Part shown: positions 43,599-52,329 of the stretch, piece by piece
How the letters are laid out: every line of letters starts with the position of its first letter
How positions within the stretch are numbered: the first letter of the stretch is position 1
NCBI GenBank assembly: GCA_035541755.1
Contig: DATKMQ010000179.1
Coordinates: 1 to 64,000, forward strand
Direction of reading: 5' to 3'
Length of the DNA: 64,000 nt
DNA from: Syntrophorhabdaceae bacterium
Lineage (GTDB): Bacteria > Desulfobacterota > Syntrophorhabdia > Syntrophorhabdales > Syntrophorhabdaceae
Translations under genes and position numbers: made by a program
Notes under the pieces: model-generated
Databases searched by the model: none
What the model saw: the letters and a program-made list of their open reading frames with translations, nothing else
Told to the model about the DNA's origin: nothing

Positions 43599-44150
43599 AT
43601 GATCAAGAAATGGAAACTAATAGAATCGAAAGTAGATAAGGATTACCGTGTATTCAAAATAAAGGCCGAGATGGCTTTGTCGCCGCGCACGAATCAGGTC
43701 GGCACATTTTATACAATCGATACGAACGATTGGGTGAATATCGTTCCTCTGACGGAAAGCGGCGAAGTCGTGATGATCAGACAGTACCGTCACGGCTCCA
43801 AGGAAATAAATTTGGAAATCCCCGGAGGTCTCGTCGATGACGAACATCATCAGGAGGCCGCGCTTCGGGAGCTTCTCGAAGAAACTGGATACACGGGAGA
43901 GAACATACGGCTTCTTGGATCGGTCAATCCCAATCCGGCGATTTTCAATAACCTCTGCCACACATACCTCGTCGAGAACGTAAAAAAGGTGGCCGAAAAG
44001 AACCTTGATCCACAGGAAGACATCGAGGTGGTTCTCACTCCGATACAGAGCGTGCCTTCTCTCATAGAAAAGGGAATCATTACTCATGCGCTTGTGCTAA
44101 TCGGTTTCTATTTCTATTTTATGAAAAGTCCCGCTAAAAATAATGTATGA
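43599..44150 (+). CDS. NUDIX hydrolase, ADP-ribose pyrophosphatase type
   Basis: This 183-residue protein contains a perfect Nudix box (G-x5-E-x7-REUxEExGU) in the block from GGLVDDEH to EETGY. VMIRQYRHGSKEINLEIPGG just before it is typical of ADP-ribose pyrophosphatases of the NudF type. It would cut ADP-ribose or a similar nucleoside diphosphate derivative. ATG 43599 is used here; GTG 43584, placed at the expected transcription start, is an alternative. Its stop overlaps the mobB start by four bases. Confidence 0.88.
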   Translation: MIKKWKLIESKVDKDYRVFKIKAEMALSPRTNQVGTFYTIDTNDWVNIVPLTESGEVVMIRQYRHGSKEINLEIPGGLVDDEHHQEAALRELLEETGYTGENIRLLGSVNPNPAIFNNLCHTYLVENVKKVAEKNLDPQEDIEVVLTPIQSVPSLIEKGIITHALVLIGFYFYFMKSPAKNNV

Positions 44151-44668
44151 TCGCACATAAGCCCCCCGTCATCTCTTTCGTCGGCACATCAAAAAGCGGA
44201 AAGACCACTTTCATCGAAAAATTGATACCATTACTCAAAGAGTCCGGTTTAAGGATTGCCGTCATCAAGCATCATCATCTCAATTTTGAGATCGACACAA
44301 TCGGAAAGGATACATACAGGCATAAGAAGGCTGGCGCATCGGCTGTTATTCTTTCTTCGCCTCGCAAGATTGCTCTCGTCAGAGATCTTGAAAGAGAATT
44401 ATCCCTCCAGGAAATTGTAAGCGGTTATATCGGTGACATAGATCTGGTTATTACCGAAGGATATAAGCAGGAAAGTACCCCCAAGATAGAAGTTTTTCGG
44501 CGAGCGACAGGGTCCGCCCCTCTTTATCCGCACGATGACAAAATTGTGGCTGTCATTGCCGATGAAAAGATCGACGCAAAGGTTGCTCACTTCTTTATGC
44601 TTGACATCAAGGGTGTGGCAAAATTCATCATGGAGTTCTTTCAGTTACGTGGTTTCGGTGCAAAGTGA
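44147..44668 (+). CDS. mobB: Molybdopterin-guanine dinucleotide biosynthesis adapter MobB
   Basis: MobB is a GTP-binding adapter that assists MobA in forming the guanine dinucleotide form of molybdenum cofactor. The 173-residue protein has the P-loop VGTSKSGKTTFIEKL, the family's VIKHHHLNFEIDTIGKDTYRHKKAG and VITEGYKQ. MobA is not in the window. Overlap with the NUDIX gene (ATGA) indicates one operon. The presence of MobB implies that the organism makes bis-MGD molybdo- or tungsto-enzymes such as formate dehydrogenase. Confidence 0.92.
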   Translation: MIAHKPPVISFVGTSKSGKTTFIEKLIPLLKESGLRIAVIKHHHLNFEIDTIGKDTYRHKKAGASAVILSSPRKIALVRDLERELSLQEIVSGYIGDIDLVITEGYKQESTPKIEVFRRATGSAPLYPHDDKIVAVIADEKIDAKVAHFFMLDIKGVAKFIMEFFQLRGFGAK

Positions 44669-44770
44669 TTAAGGCCGAGATCCAAAGGCGGGAAGATATA
44701 GGAATCCAACATGAAATTGTTTATAATGAACCAATCATGCAGATGAACAGTGCGGGGAGAGGGTTGAAAG

Positions 44771-45508
44771 ATGTCGCTCTATAAAGATGAAGCCATCGTT
44801 CTCTCTAAGAGGGCGTATGGCGAATCAGATAAGATCGTCCGACTTTTTACACGCGCTTCCGGTAAGGTGGCTGCTATCGCAAAAGGGGCAAGCAAAAGCC
44901 AAAAGAGGTTTATGAATACGCTTGAACCCTTTAATCATATTGCAATAGAATATTTCGAAAAGTATGGCAAAGGCATGGCGCGGTTAGAGAATGCCGATAT
45001 TATGGAGACAAATCATGGCATTGAAACAAGCCTCAAGAAAGCTTGCATCGCAAGTTTTTTCTCCGAATTTGTTGACCGGCTCACCAAGGAGCGACAGGTC
45101 TATGAATCACTCTTCTTTGCACTCAAGGACTTAATCTTCGCGGTGAAGCGTCATGATTTCCTCTATTCCGATATCATCTATTATCAGTTCTTGATGCTTG
45201 ATATTCTAGGGTATATGCCTAATTTTGATTCCTGCGTATATTGCGGTAGTCTCATTCCAGATGAAATCAAGGTGCACTTCTCAAAGGAACGGGGAGGTGT
45301 TCTGTGCAAAAGCTGCGCTCGATCGATTCCTCATATGCTCTGCGGGGAGGGTGTTATCCCAGGACTCATGTCGTTGAAAAATAGAGAGGAGCCCCTGGCC
45401 GACATTACCATCGAGCGTGAGGCGAGAGACATCATGGAAGGTTTTATGTCATTCCATCTCGATGTCGAGTTCAGGTCATATAGAATATTGAAAAGCGTTA
45501 TTTTATAG
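44771..45508 (+). CDS. recO: DNA repair protein RecO
   Basis: RecO helps RecR load RecA on SSB-coated single strands and anneals strands. The 245-residue protein has the N-terminal OB fold (AIVLSKRAYGESDKIVRLFT, VAAIAKGASKSQKRF) and a helical C-terminal part with a four-Cys zinc site (CVYCG and CKSC, near residues 155-180). GGGGAGAGGG precedes the ATG. It meets the following minus-strand gene tail to tail with a six-base overlap, leaving no room for separate terminators. Confidence 0.93.
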   Translation: MSLYKDEAIVLSKRAYGESDKIVRLFTRASGKVAAIAKGASKSQKRFMNTLEPFNHIAIEYFEKYGKGMARLENADIMETNHGIETSLKKACIASFFSEFVDRLTKERQVYESLFFALKDLIFAVKRHDFLYSDIIYYQFLMLDILGYMPNFDSCVYCGSLIPDEIKVHFSKERGGVLCKSCARSIPHMLCGEGVIPGLMSLKNREEPLADITIEREARDIMEGFMSFHLDVEFRSYRILKSVIL

Positions 45509-47410
45509 ATGTCCGATTTGTTTCTTGTGCAAAAGGATGAACCCTTTTCTCACTTCCATTTCATATCTTTTTGATTGGGACAGTTCCCGAATAAGAACCT
45601 CTTCAGGGTAATCGTCCATGACGAGGACCATAGTCCCTTCTGACTTCAGATAAGGCATGCCGCGCTTGATATACGCCTTTGTTATCTCTATCAACGGAAG
45701 GGTATCTTCCCAAATGTGTTGCAAGGCCGGCTGCATGAAAATGAAATCAAAGGCGTCATTGAGTAGAAAGGGAAATTCAATTTCGAGATGAAAAAAACCG
45801 TTCCTCTTTGCAATATCTTTTGATTCGACAAACCAGTTCTGCGATTCAAAGTTCTTCCAAACCGTCTCATCACTATCCATGTTGGAGAGCATATCCTGAA
45901 TCTTCTTGTGGTCTACAGCCTTGCTGAAGTACGTCGTGGTAATAACATCCATCACATCGTGGATCCGTTTCGAGTAACGTTTCAATGTGACTTCAAGCTC
46001 CTCCCGGAGTTGAACGTCTTCCTTTATCCTTTCCGACAGGGAAAAATACCGCCTGAATATTCCTCGGAATTCTTTGAGAAGGTCTTCGGGATTTCTGCCG
46101 AAAAGCCCCAACTGGTTTCTGGCGTCGAAATGCGACGGAATCTCACTGAGCGACATGCCGATGAGAGGATTTCCGAGCTTGTAGTTACTTGCCCTTGTTC
46201 TAAAGCGGCTCTTCATCATATGGTGCAATATATCGAAGGTGGGATGTGATTTTTCGATGCCGAATAGGAGACGATCCACAATGTATCGCGTGAGCGATGT
46301 TTCGTTCTCCCATTCCGTGACAAAGGTATTGCGTTCTTTATAAGGAAGGATAAATGACAGATAGGCAATGCCCTCGATAAGTTTCGCGGCAAGGGTTCCG
46401 AAATTCGGCGTCATGTCGAGAATCTTCAAGGAGAGTAACTGCTCTTTTGTGAGCTTTGCAGCGCCTTTTTGAAGGAAGACTTCCTCAAAGTCAATACTTG
46501 TCTGGTGGTTCTTCTTATTAAAGAGATATGCCGTAATGTCCGATATGTTATAATCACTGATGTTGTCACGATGAACATGGAGTTGTTTTTCGAATTTCAG
46601 GCCGTTGTCTTGCAGGTATGTTTCTGTAGCGGGAAATTCTTTATCGGAAAAGATTTCCTGGCATACGTTCACGATTCTCGGGTAGACATCGAGTTTCTTC
46701 TTCAGACCTTGCACAGCATTTCGAGCAAACGTTCTTTTCTCTTTTAGAAGGGCAATGAGATCGGTACGCTCTTGCTCAAGAATTTCCGGTAATGTCTTTA
46801 AAAGACCGCGCAGTGAGAAGATATGAAAAAAGAGATGGAGGGCTTCTTTGCCGTTTTCGAAAAGCGCCTTTTCCAGGTCCAGGTCAATGAGCGTCGCTTC
46901 ATGAGCAACCGGTCTTCTGATGAGCATCCAATGCTGTCCGTTGGTGAGGATTCCCCAGGGTACTCTCGTTTTTTTCAAAAGATAGGCAGTCTGAAACATG
47001 GGAATTCTGTTCTCGAATTCAAGATAGAATCCGCTTATGCCCTCTTCGAGATTTCTTCCGTATCTCTTGAGCACGAGTAGCCCCCGCGCATGAGCATAAT
47101 ACTCTTCGGTACCCCACAATGATGAACTTCTCACATAGTCTTCATCACTGGCAAATAGGGCGGCGTCAGGACCTTTAATCTGTTCTTCAAAGAATTTCGG
47201 TTTGGATTCATATGCATATCCGAGAAGCTTAAGCACAGGCTTGATGAGATGTATCTCTGTATGGATTTCGCTCGCGAATTGCTTTATGTCCTGAAACTTC
47301 GCCAACACTTGCTCAAGCGATAGGTATGCGCTCTCTTCTTGCGGCATCAGAAGGATATTGTTGAGCCCCGCGGTGGAAAGGAGTGTATTTCTCCTAATAA
47401 ATGAATGCAT
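45503..47410 (-). CDS. Degenerate type IIG restriction-methylase-like protein
   Basis: This intact 635-residue frame resembles Eco57I-type fused restriction-modification enzymes but lacks their catalytic residues. The N-terminal region has the nuclease-like GPDAALF and ARGLLVLKRYGRNLEEG, where active enzymes have PDYALF and E-x-K; the Glu is Leu. WGILTNGQHWMLIRR then follows as in type I and IIG subunits. The methylase part shows ILDMTPNFGTLA for DPACGSG, YKLGNPLIGMSL, and FDFIFMQPALQ where NPPY is expected. It may be a non-enzymatic DNA-binding relative. It has its own promoter and no partner gene. Confidence 0.62.
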   Translation of the reverse strand: MHSFIRRNTLLSTAGLNNILLMPQEESAYLSLEQVLAKFQDIKQFASEIHTEIHLIKPVLKLLGYAYESKPKFFEEQIKGPDAALFASDEDYVRSSSLWGTEEYYAHARGLLVLKRYGRNLEEGISGFYLEFENRIPMFQTAYLLKKTRVPWGILTNGQHWMLIRRPVAHEATLIDLDLEKALFENGKEALHLFFHIFSLRGLLKTLPEILEQERTDLIALLKEKRTFARNAVQGLKKKLDVYPRIVNVCQEIFSDKEFPATETYLQDNGLKFEKQLHVHRDNISDYNISDITAYLFNKKNHQTSIDFEEVFLQKGAAKLTKEQLLSLKILDMTPNFGTLAAKLIEGIAYLSFILPYKERNTFVTEWENETSLTRYIVDRLLFGIEKSHPTFDILHHMMKSRFRTRASNYKLGNPLIGMSLSEIPSHFDARNQLGLFGRNPEDLLKEFRGIFRRYFSLSERIKEDVQLREELEVTLKRYSKRIHDVMDVITTTYFSKAVDHKKIQDMLSNMDSDETVWKNFESQNWFVESKDIAKRNGFFHLEIEFPFLLNDAFDFIFMQPALQHIWEDTLPLIEITKAYIKRGMPYLKSEGTMVLVMDDYPEEVLIRELSQSKRYEMEVRKGFILLHKKQIGHL

Positions 47411-47426
47411 AGGCCGAATTAAGATA

Positions 47427-47455
47427 ATAATAGAATGTTAACAGGTATTAGTCAA
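47427..47455 (-). promoter_or_regulatory. Promoter of the restriction-methylase-like gene
   Basis: On the minus strand TTGACT (47455-47450), 17 bases and TATTAT (47432-47427) lie 17 bases before the ATG. No ribosome site is visible, so the message has a very short leader. Confidence 0.68.
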
Positions 47456-47473
47456 GGAGGGCCGCTCTTTGGT

Positions 47474-47515
47474 GGTGTCCTGAAGACACTATCCGCTCTT
47501 TCGGACTGAGACACC
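47474..47515. repeat. Compact cloverleaf-like palindrome
   Basis: GGTGTC (47474-47479) can pair with GACACC (47510-47515). Inside, GTGTC/GACAC and TCCG/CGGA form two further hairpins. It lies between the respiratory operon's end and the methylase-like gene's promoter and has no T-tract. Confidence 0.4.
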
Positions 47516-47529
47516 AGAAGCATTTGATG

Positions 47530-47865
47530 TTACCTCTGCTTCTTGACAGGGCTCAATCCCTCCTCTATGAACGAGGTCATATCCCTCTTGCCGATATCAT
47601 ATGGTTTAGGCATGCCGACCTTAATTCCCCGATCCCATCCGTTGGAACTAAGACCCATGTTCTGCCCTCTCTCTATTTCTTTCAGTTTCATCCTGATAAT
47701 AGCTATGAGACCGATTATCCCGATCCAGAAAAGAACGAGCGTCTCGTATACGATATACCGGTCGTACGGAGATGACGGAAAGACCTCCAAGGCTTGCCCT
47801 CCCGCAATGTCACTGGCGATCCCAGAGACCATGCCAAAACAACCGAGGATCAGTTTTGCGATCAT
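47530..47865 (-). CDS. Small membrane protein at the end of the respiratory operon
   Basis: This 111-residue protein has two hydrophobic helices (about 1-22 and 43-66) and a polar C-terminus. No family was recognised. ATG 47865 stands nine bases after the cytochrome b stop with TAGGGGTG just before it, which fixes the start and shows that it belongs to the operon. It may be an accessory subunit of the quinol-oxidising complex; no heme or iron motif is present. Confidence 0.68.
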   Translation of the reverse strand: MIAKLILGCFGMVSGIASDIAGGQALEVFPSSPYDRYIVYETLVLFWIGIIGLIAIIRMKLKEIERGQNMGLSSNGWDRGIKVGMPKPYDIGKRDMTSFIEEGLSPVKKQR

Positions 47866-47873
47866 TAACACCC

Positions 47874-48938
47874 CTAACTGAAATAACCGATCACGGTCAT
47901 CACGATGAAGTATATAATGTAGATGAATCCGATCCACGTAAACACAGGGCTTCTTTCTTGACGCAGAGACTTCCTGTCGAAAAAGGGAAAAAGAAACAGG
48001 AAAAGAACGGCGACCGTCACGATGATGATCGCAATTGTTTCTCCGTTAAGTCCCAGGATGACACCCGGGAATAGCTTGAGGGTCTGAAAGAGAGAGAGAA
48101 AGTACCACTCGGGCTTTATATTTTCCGGGGCAGGGGCCAGAGGATCTGCCTGTCTTCCTATCTCAGGAGGAGCAAGGGCGGCACATGTAACTACAAGGCC
48201 AAGCAAAACGAGCCATATGATCAGGTCCTTGTATAAAATGTTGGGGAAGAAGAAAGTGTCTTGGCCTCGCTTACTTTCCTGCGACATTGGTACACTCATG
48301 CCGTGATATTGAACGAGAAAGAGGTGCGCTACAACAACAAGTATCACCGCGAGGGGCAGAATCGATACGTGAAATGCGTAGAATCTCGTGAGTGTCTCCC
48401 CGGTCACATCGATACCGCCTCGCAAGAAATTCCTGATGAAACCTCCAACAATCGGAAAATTGCCCGCTCCGCCCGTAGCCACCCTCACCGCAGCGAAAGC
48501 CCGTTCATCCCAGAGGAGAAAGTAGCCACTCAATCCGAAAAAAATCGAAATGCCGAGCAGTATGCAGCCGGACAGCCAGAGCAACTCCCTGGGTTTTCTG
48601 TAAGATTTGAGCATCAGTGTGCCGAACATATGAACAAGGACGAGTGCGATTGCAAACTGCGCGCCCCAGTGATGAAGCGATCGAAAGAACCACCCCATAT
48701 GAAGTTTCGTTACTATCTCGATGATGCTTTTATGGGCAAATTCTGCGTGCGGGATGTAGTAAAGGGCAAGAACGGCCCCGGTGATAAATTGAATGATGAA
48801 GAGAAAGAGCGTCGCACCTCCCGTAAAATACCAGATCTCATACGAGTGCGATGGCACACGTTTTGATCTCGCAAAACGCCTGAAGTCTTCAACGTTATAT
48901 CGTTCTTCGAACCAGTTTCTAAGCTCTTGCCGTATCAA
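47874..48938 (-). CDS. Cytochrome b of a bc-type quinol oxidoreductase
   Basis: This 354-residue polytopic protein carries two b hemes between helices: SLHHWGAQ with VHMF (13 residues apart) and FYAFHVSI with VAHLF (14 apart, as in b6-type and menaquinol enzymes). It includes the Qo-site motif PEWYFL, so the b6 part and subunit-IV-like part are joined in one chain. It oxidises quinol together with the Rieske protein encoded just upstream, whose gene it overlaps by 20 bases. No cytochrome c1 or c is encoded here, so the electron acceptor is not evident. Confidence 0.93.
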   Translation of the reverse strand: MIRQELRNWFEERYNVEDFRRFARSKRVPSHSYEIWYFTGGATLFLFIIQFITGAVLALYYIPHAEFAHKSIIEIVTKLHMGWFFRSLHHWGAQFAIALVLVHMFGTLMLKSYRKPRELLWLSGCILLGISIFFGLSGYFLLWDERAFAAVRVATGGAGNFPIVGGFIRNFLRGGIDVTGETLTRFYAFHVSILPLAVILVVVAHLFLVQYHGMSVPMSQESKRGQDTFFFPNILYKDLIIWLVLLGLVVTCAALAPPEIGRQADPLAPAPENIKPEWYFLSLFQTLKLFPGVILGLNGETIAIIIVTVAVLFLFLFPFFDRKSLRQERSPVFTWIGFIYIIYFIVMTVIGYFS

Positions 48939-49389
48939 CTTTGACCCCTTTTCTTGCGATAATCATTTTTTCGCCTGACACGGTTACGTCGAAGAACTCA
49001 AGCGGTCTCGGCGGCGGGCCCTGTATGTTTTTCCCATTATCATCAAACCATCCTTTATGACAGGCACAGTAAAATTTCTTTTCCTCCGCTCGATACGTGA
49101 TATTGCACTCCATATGCGTACATACCCCTTTCAGGGCGGAAACCTCGCCATCTGTCTTTTTGAGAAAGAGACCGACTTTCCCTCCCCAGGCAAAGGGCCT
49201 AATCGAGTTGGGCGGTATGGAAAGAAAATCCCGCGCCGCGAGCACCACAAAATCGGGTTCTTTGGAGAGCGTCGGAAAGGCAAATTTCAACAGAGGATAA
49301 ATGCTCCCTGCGCTGAAGGCGAGAAGCCATCCTCCAAAGAGCGTATTAAGAAAGGTCCGTCTCGTCACAAGAGAATAAGGGATTTTCAT
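48919..49389 (-). CDS. Rieske [2Fe-2S] protein
   Basis: This 156-residue protein has an N-terminal twin-Arg-type signal anchor (TRRTFLNTLFGG, then a hydrophobic helix to about residue 38) and the two Rieske boxes CTHMEC and CACHKGW, giving two Cys and two His ligands plus the disulfide pair. The usual CTHLGC and CPCHGS sequences are altered, which is common in menaquinol enzymes. It carries electrons from quinol at the cytochrome b Qo site. It overlaps the sdhB-like gene by four bases and the cytochrome b gene by 20. Confidence 0.93.
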   Translation of the reverse strand: MKIPYSLVTRRTFLNTLFGGWLLAFSAGSIYPLLKFAFPTLSKEPDFVVLAARDFLSIPPNSIRPFAWGGKVGLFLKKTDGEVSALKGVCTHMECNITYRAEEKKFYCACHKGWFDDNGKNIQGPPPRPLEFFDVTVSGEKMIIARKGVKVDTARA

Positions 49390-50129
49390 ACTTTGCCCTT
49401 TCGGAACACGTTTTTAGCTTTTTCTCTGATGAGGGTTTTGCGCAAGCCCACAATCGAATCGGTGGGTCGCACATCCTTGGGGCAGGCGTCGATACAGCGA
49501 AGGATCGTATCGCATCCCCACAGCCCCTTTTCGTTGTTGAACGTTTCAAGAAAACCCGTGGGGCGTTCGTCGCGAGAATCAAGGATAAACCTTTCGAGTT
49601 TGGCAAATGCTGCAGGGCCCACGTACTCGGGATCCCTCGTAATGACAGGGCATGCTCCGAAACAAGACGCGCAGAGAATACAGTTGACAAACTGATCGAT
49701 GCGGGCTCGCTCCTTTTCGCTTTGATTGATCTCTTTGTCCGGGTGAGGACTGCTTCTGATCAAATACGGATGCACTTTCTCGTACATGCTCCAGAAGGGC
49801 TTCATGTCAACCACCAGGTCTTTGACAACATCCATGTTCGGAAGGGGCTCAAGGATGATCGTGTTCGATTCAAATGAAGCCGCCTGTGTTCTGCAGGCAA
49901 GATCGATCCTTCCGTTAATGACCATGGCACACGAACCGCACACCGCTGAGCGGCAGGATGAGCGAAACGAAAGAGTCCCATCCAGTTGCTCCCTGATTTT
50001 CAAAAGTACGGCGAGCACCGTAAGACCGGACTCCGCGCCGATCTCGTACGAATGAAAGATCGGCGCCACTTCTGGCTCTTTGGCGTCGTAGCGGAGAATC
50101 TTGAACGTATATGCATTCCCGGTGATCAA
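49386..50129 (-). CDS. sdhB: Succinate dehydrogenase/fumarate reductase iron-sulfur subunit
   Basis: This 247-residue protein carries three Fe-S clusters: the plant-type [2Fe-2S] site CRSAVCGSC with a later Cys (LACRT), and the C-terminal CILCASCFGACP and CIDACPKDVRP for the [4Fe-4S] and [3Fe-4S] clusters. It passes electrons between the flavoprotein and quinone. Its first four bases overlap the end of sdhA. Whether the complex runs as succinate dehydrogenase or fumarate reductase cannot be read from this subunit. Confidence 0.94.
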   Translation of the reverse strand: MITGNAYTFKILRYDAKEPEVAPIFHSYEIGAESGLTVLAVLLKIREQLDGTLSFRSSCRSAVCGSCAMVINGRIDLACRTQAASFESNTIILEPLPNMDVVKDLVVDMKPFWSMYEKVHPYLIRSSPHPDKEINQSEKERARIDQFVNCILCASCFGACPVITRDPEYVGPAAFAKLERFILDSRDERPTGFLETFNNEKGLWGCDTILRCIDACPKDVRPTDSIVGLRKTLIREKAKNVFRKGKV

Positions 50130-51829
50130 TATGTCCTCTCTTGGGGTTCGTATCGCGTAATCCTCACATCTTGGGACGTAATTACCGGCTCCCCTTCGGT
50201 TCCGATTTGTGCAATGCTATGTTTAAGCCACTCCGTATCGTTGCGCTTGTTAAAGTCCCTCCTATAGTGAGCGCCCCGGCTTTCTTCCCGCAAGATGGCC
50301 CCGAGAACGATGGCGTGGGCAACGTCCAGCATATGGCTGAGCTCAATGGCGCCTACCAGCTCATAATTCATGTGACGGTCCGCCGAAGACAGGCGTATTC
50401 TCTTGTACCGTTCTTTAATAGTTGAAATATCCTCAAGTGCCCTTTTCATCTCGTCTTTTGTTCTGAAGATACCCACATTTTCGCTCATTGTCCGGGAAAG
50501 CTCGGTCTGTAGAACGGAAGGCCTCTCGTCTCCGCCATTCGATAGATTCTTGATTGCTCTTTCCATCGTATCTTTCGCTGACTCGAGGAGCTTCTCACAG
50601 GATCTTACCCCATCATTCGTAAGGTACCTATCGATGGCGGCTGCAGCCAATTTCCCGAAGACCACTGTTTCAAGAAGGGAGTTGCCTCCCAGCCTGTTAG
50701 CCCCATGGACACTCACGCAAGCGCATTCACCCGCGGCGTAGAACCCTTTTGTATTCGTTTCACACCGTTCATTGGTAGAAATGCCTCCCATGGAGTAGTG
50801 CTGGCAGGGCATGATCGGAATAGGCTCGTAGACGGGATCGATACCGATGAAATCAATACAGATTTTCCTGATACCGGGCAACCTGTTTTGTATCCTTTCC
50901 TTGCCGAGATGCCTCAAATCTAGTTTGATGTATCTGCCTAACGGATGTTCGAAACATCTTCCCTCTTCTATCTCGGTTTGGATGCTCCGCGAGACAATGT
51001 CCCGGGGAGCCAGTTCCATGGCCTTGGGGGCGTATTGCGCCATGAACCGTTCACCCCTGTTGTTCAAAAGAAAGCCCCCTTCCCCGCGACACGCTTCACT
51101 GATAAGAATATTAGTTCCGATAAGACCTGTGGGATGGAACTGGACAAATTCCATATCTTTCAAAGGCACTCGCGCTGCGTAGGCTATGCCGATGCCGCTC
51201 CCCGTATTGATGAGGGCATTCGTGGAGTAAAAATAGACCCGCCCATATCCACCCGTTGCGAAAAGCGTCGCCCTAGCCCGGATGGGGATTATCTCGCCGT
51301 TCATAAGATCGTATGCAATAACGCCATGGCAGACTCCATCCTCTGTCACCAGCGAGGTCGCGTGCCATTCCTCATACACTCTGATGCCCTTGGACACCAC
51401 TTTTTCGTAGAGTGTGTTGAGAAGCACATGACCGGTGAGGTCGGCGGAATAACACGTGCGCGGGAACCCGGCTCCACCGAAGGGCCGCTGCGCGATGGAG
51501 CCGTCCGGAAACCGGCTGAAGGGGCACCCCCAGTGTTCCATTTCGTAGACAACTTGCGGCGCCTCTCTGCACATGATCTCCACGGCATGCTGGTCGGCGA
51601 GATAGTCGCTTCCCTTTATCGTATCAAACGCATGCTTTTCCCAGGTGTCATCCTTGCCATCGGGATTATTCGCCAGAGCCGCATTGATCCCTCCCTGCGC
51701 AGCGATCGAATGAGAACGCACCGGATGGACCTTTGACAGAACCGCCGTATCGTATTTCTCGGAGAGACCGACCGCAGCTCTAAGCCCGGCAAGACCTCCT
51801 CCAACTATAAGAACATCGTGCTCAAGCAT
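50126..51829 (-). CDS. sdhA: Succinate dehydrogenase/fumarate reductase flavoprotein subunit
   Basis: This 567-residue subunit holds covalent FAD. It has VLIVGGGLAGLRAA, the flavin-linking His in HPVRSHSIAAQGG, QFHPTGL, the catalytic Arg region APRDIVSRSI, QHYSMGG and HGANRLGGNSLLE. It converts succinate to fumarate or the reverse. It follows sdhC by two bases and overlaps sdhB. Placing it with a Rieske/cytochrome b pair in one operon suggests that both complexes share one quinone pool. Confidence 0.95.
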   Translation of the reverse strand: MLEHDVLIVGGGLAGLRAAVGLSEKYDTAVLSKVHPVRSHSIAAQGGINAALANNPDGKDDTWEKHAFDTIKGSDYLADQHAVEIMCREAPQVVYEMEHWGCPFSRFPDGSIAQRPFGGAGFPRTCYSADLTGHVLLNTLYEKVVSKGIRVYEEWHATSLVTEDGVCHGVIAYDLMNGEIIPIRARATLFATGGYGRVYFYSTNALINTGSGIGIAYAARVPLKDMEFVQFHPTGLIGTNILISEACRGEGGFLLNNRGERFMAQYAPKAMELAPRDIVSRSIQTEIEEGRCFEHPLGRYIKLDLRHLGKERIQNRLPGIRKICIDFIGIDPVYEPIPIMPCQHYSMGGISTNERCETNTKGFYAAGECACVSVHGANRLGGNSLLETVVFGKLAAAAIDRYLTNDGVRSCEKLLESAKDTMERAIKNLSNGGDERPSVLQTELSRTMSENVGIFRTKDEMKRALEDISTIKERYKRIRLSSADRHMNYELVGAIELSHMLDVAHAIVLGAILREESRGAHYRRDFNKRNDTEWLKHSIAQIGTEGEPVITSQDVRITRYEPQERTY

Positions 51830-51831
51830 GG

Positions 51832-52137
51832 TTATGACATGACGGCGTACACATAGAGCAGAAAAACCGAAATGGCCGATGCCGCGCCGCTCGACAACCA
51901 GAAGAGCCTCTTTTCCTTCTTATAGCCGAAATCCAAGATAATGGTCCGTATGCCATATATGCTGTGAAAGGTGAAAAGGATCAGGATGAGCACATCAATA
52001 ACGGGTTGTCTGTGAAGGCTTAGCGCCCATTCAGGCTTTTGGTCTTTTGCGTACAGGAAAAAGCTTGTGAGTATTTTAACACCGAAGAGAATAACGAGTG
52101 ACACACCGCTCAGCCTGTGGAAGAGCCAGATGAACAT
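51832..52137 (-). CDS. sdhC: Succinate dehydrogenase membrane anchor, cytochrome b subunit
   Basis: This 101-residue protein has three membrane helices (about 7-28, 45-66 and 77-100). His7 in LFHRLSGV and His57 in FTFHSIYGIR are in positions typical of heme b ligands of SdhC. It anchors the dehydrogenase and forms the quinone site. Only one anchor gene is seen, although two anchors of this size are usual; a second may be missing, encoded elsewhere or replaced by a homodimer. AAGGAGG and a promoter precede it, so it opens the operon. Confidence 0.82.
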   Translation of the reverse strand: MFIWLFHRLSGVSLVILFGVKILTSFFLYAKDQKPEWALSLHRQPVIDVLILILFTFHSIYGIRTIILDFGYKKEKRLFWLSSGAASAISVFLLYVYAVMS

Positions 52138-52167
52138 ACGCCCTCCTTACGGAACATTTTCTGTAAG

Positions 52168-52196
52168 ATAACAACACAGGGATTGTATTCTGTCAA
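52168..52196 (-). promoter_or_regulatory. Promoter of the sdh-Rieske-cytochrome b operon
   Basis: On the minus strand TTGACA (52196-52191), 17 bases and TGTTAT (52173-52168) precede sdhC by about 30 bases. Confidence 0.7.
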
Positions 52197-52246
52197 GGGC
52201 AAAAAGAGCATGGGCCGAGACAGGCATGGAGCCTTATTTTGCCATG

Positions 52247-52310
52247 CCCTTAGCTCATTCTTGAGCGCGAGGGGGAGGCTCCGACAGCTTTGCTGGTGGA
52301 GGGGGCGACG
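52247..52310 (+). repeat. 64-bp direct repeat, copy 1
   Basis: This copy is identical over all 64 bases to 52330-52393, with a 19-base spacer between them. It contains TCATTCTTGAGCG, the inverted pair GGAGGCTCC and the end word GGAGGGGGCGACG. A diverged part recurs at 60238-60262, so it belongs to a dispersed family. Confidence 0.85.
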
Positions 52311-52329
52311 TTATGCAGTTTCAAATAAT

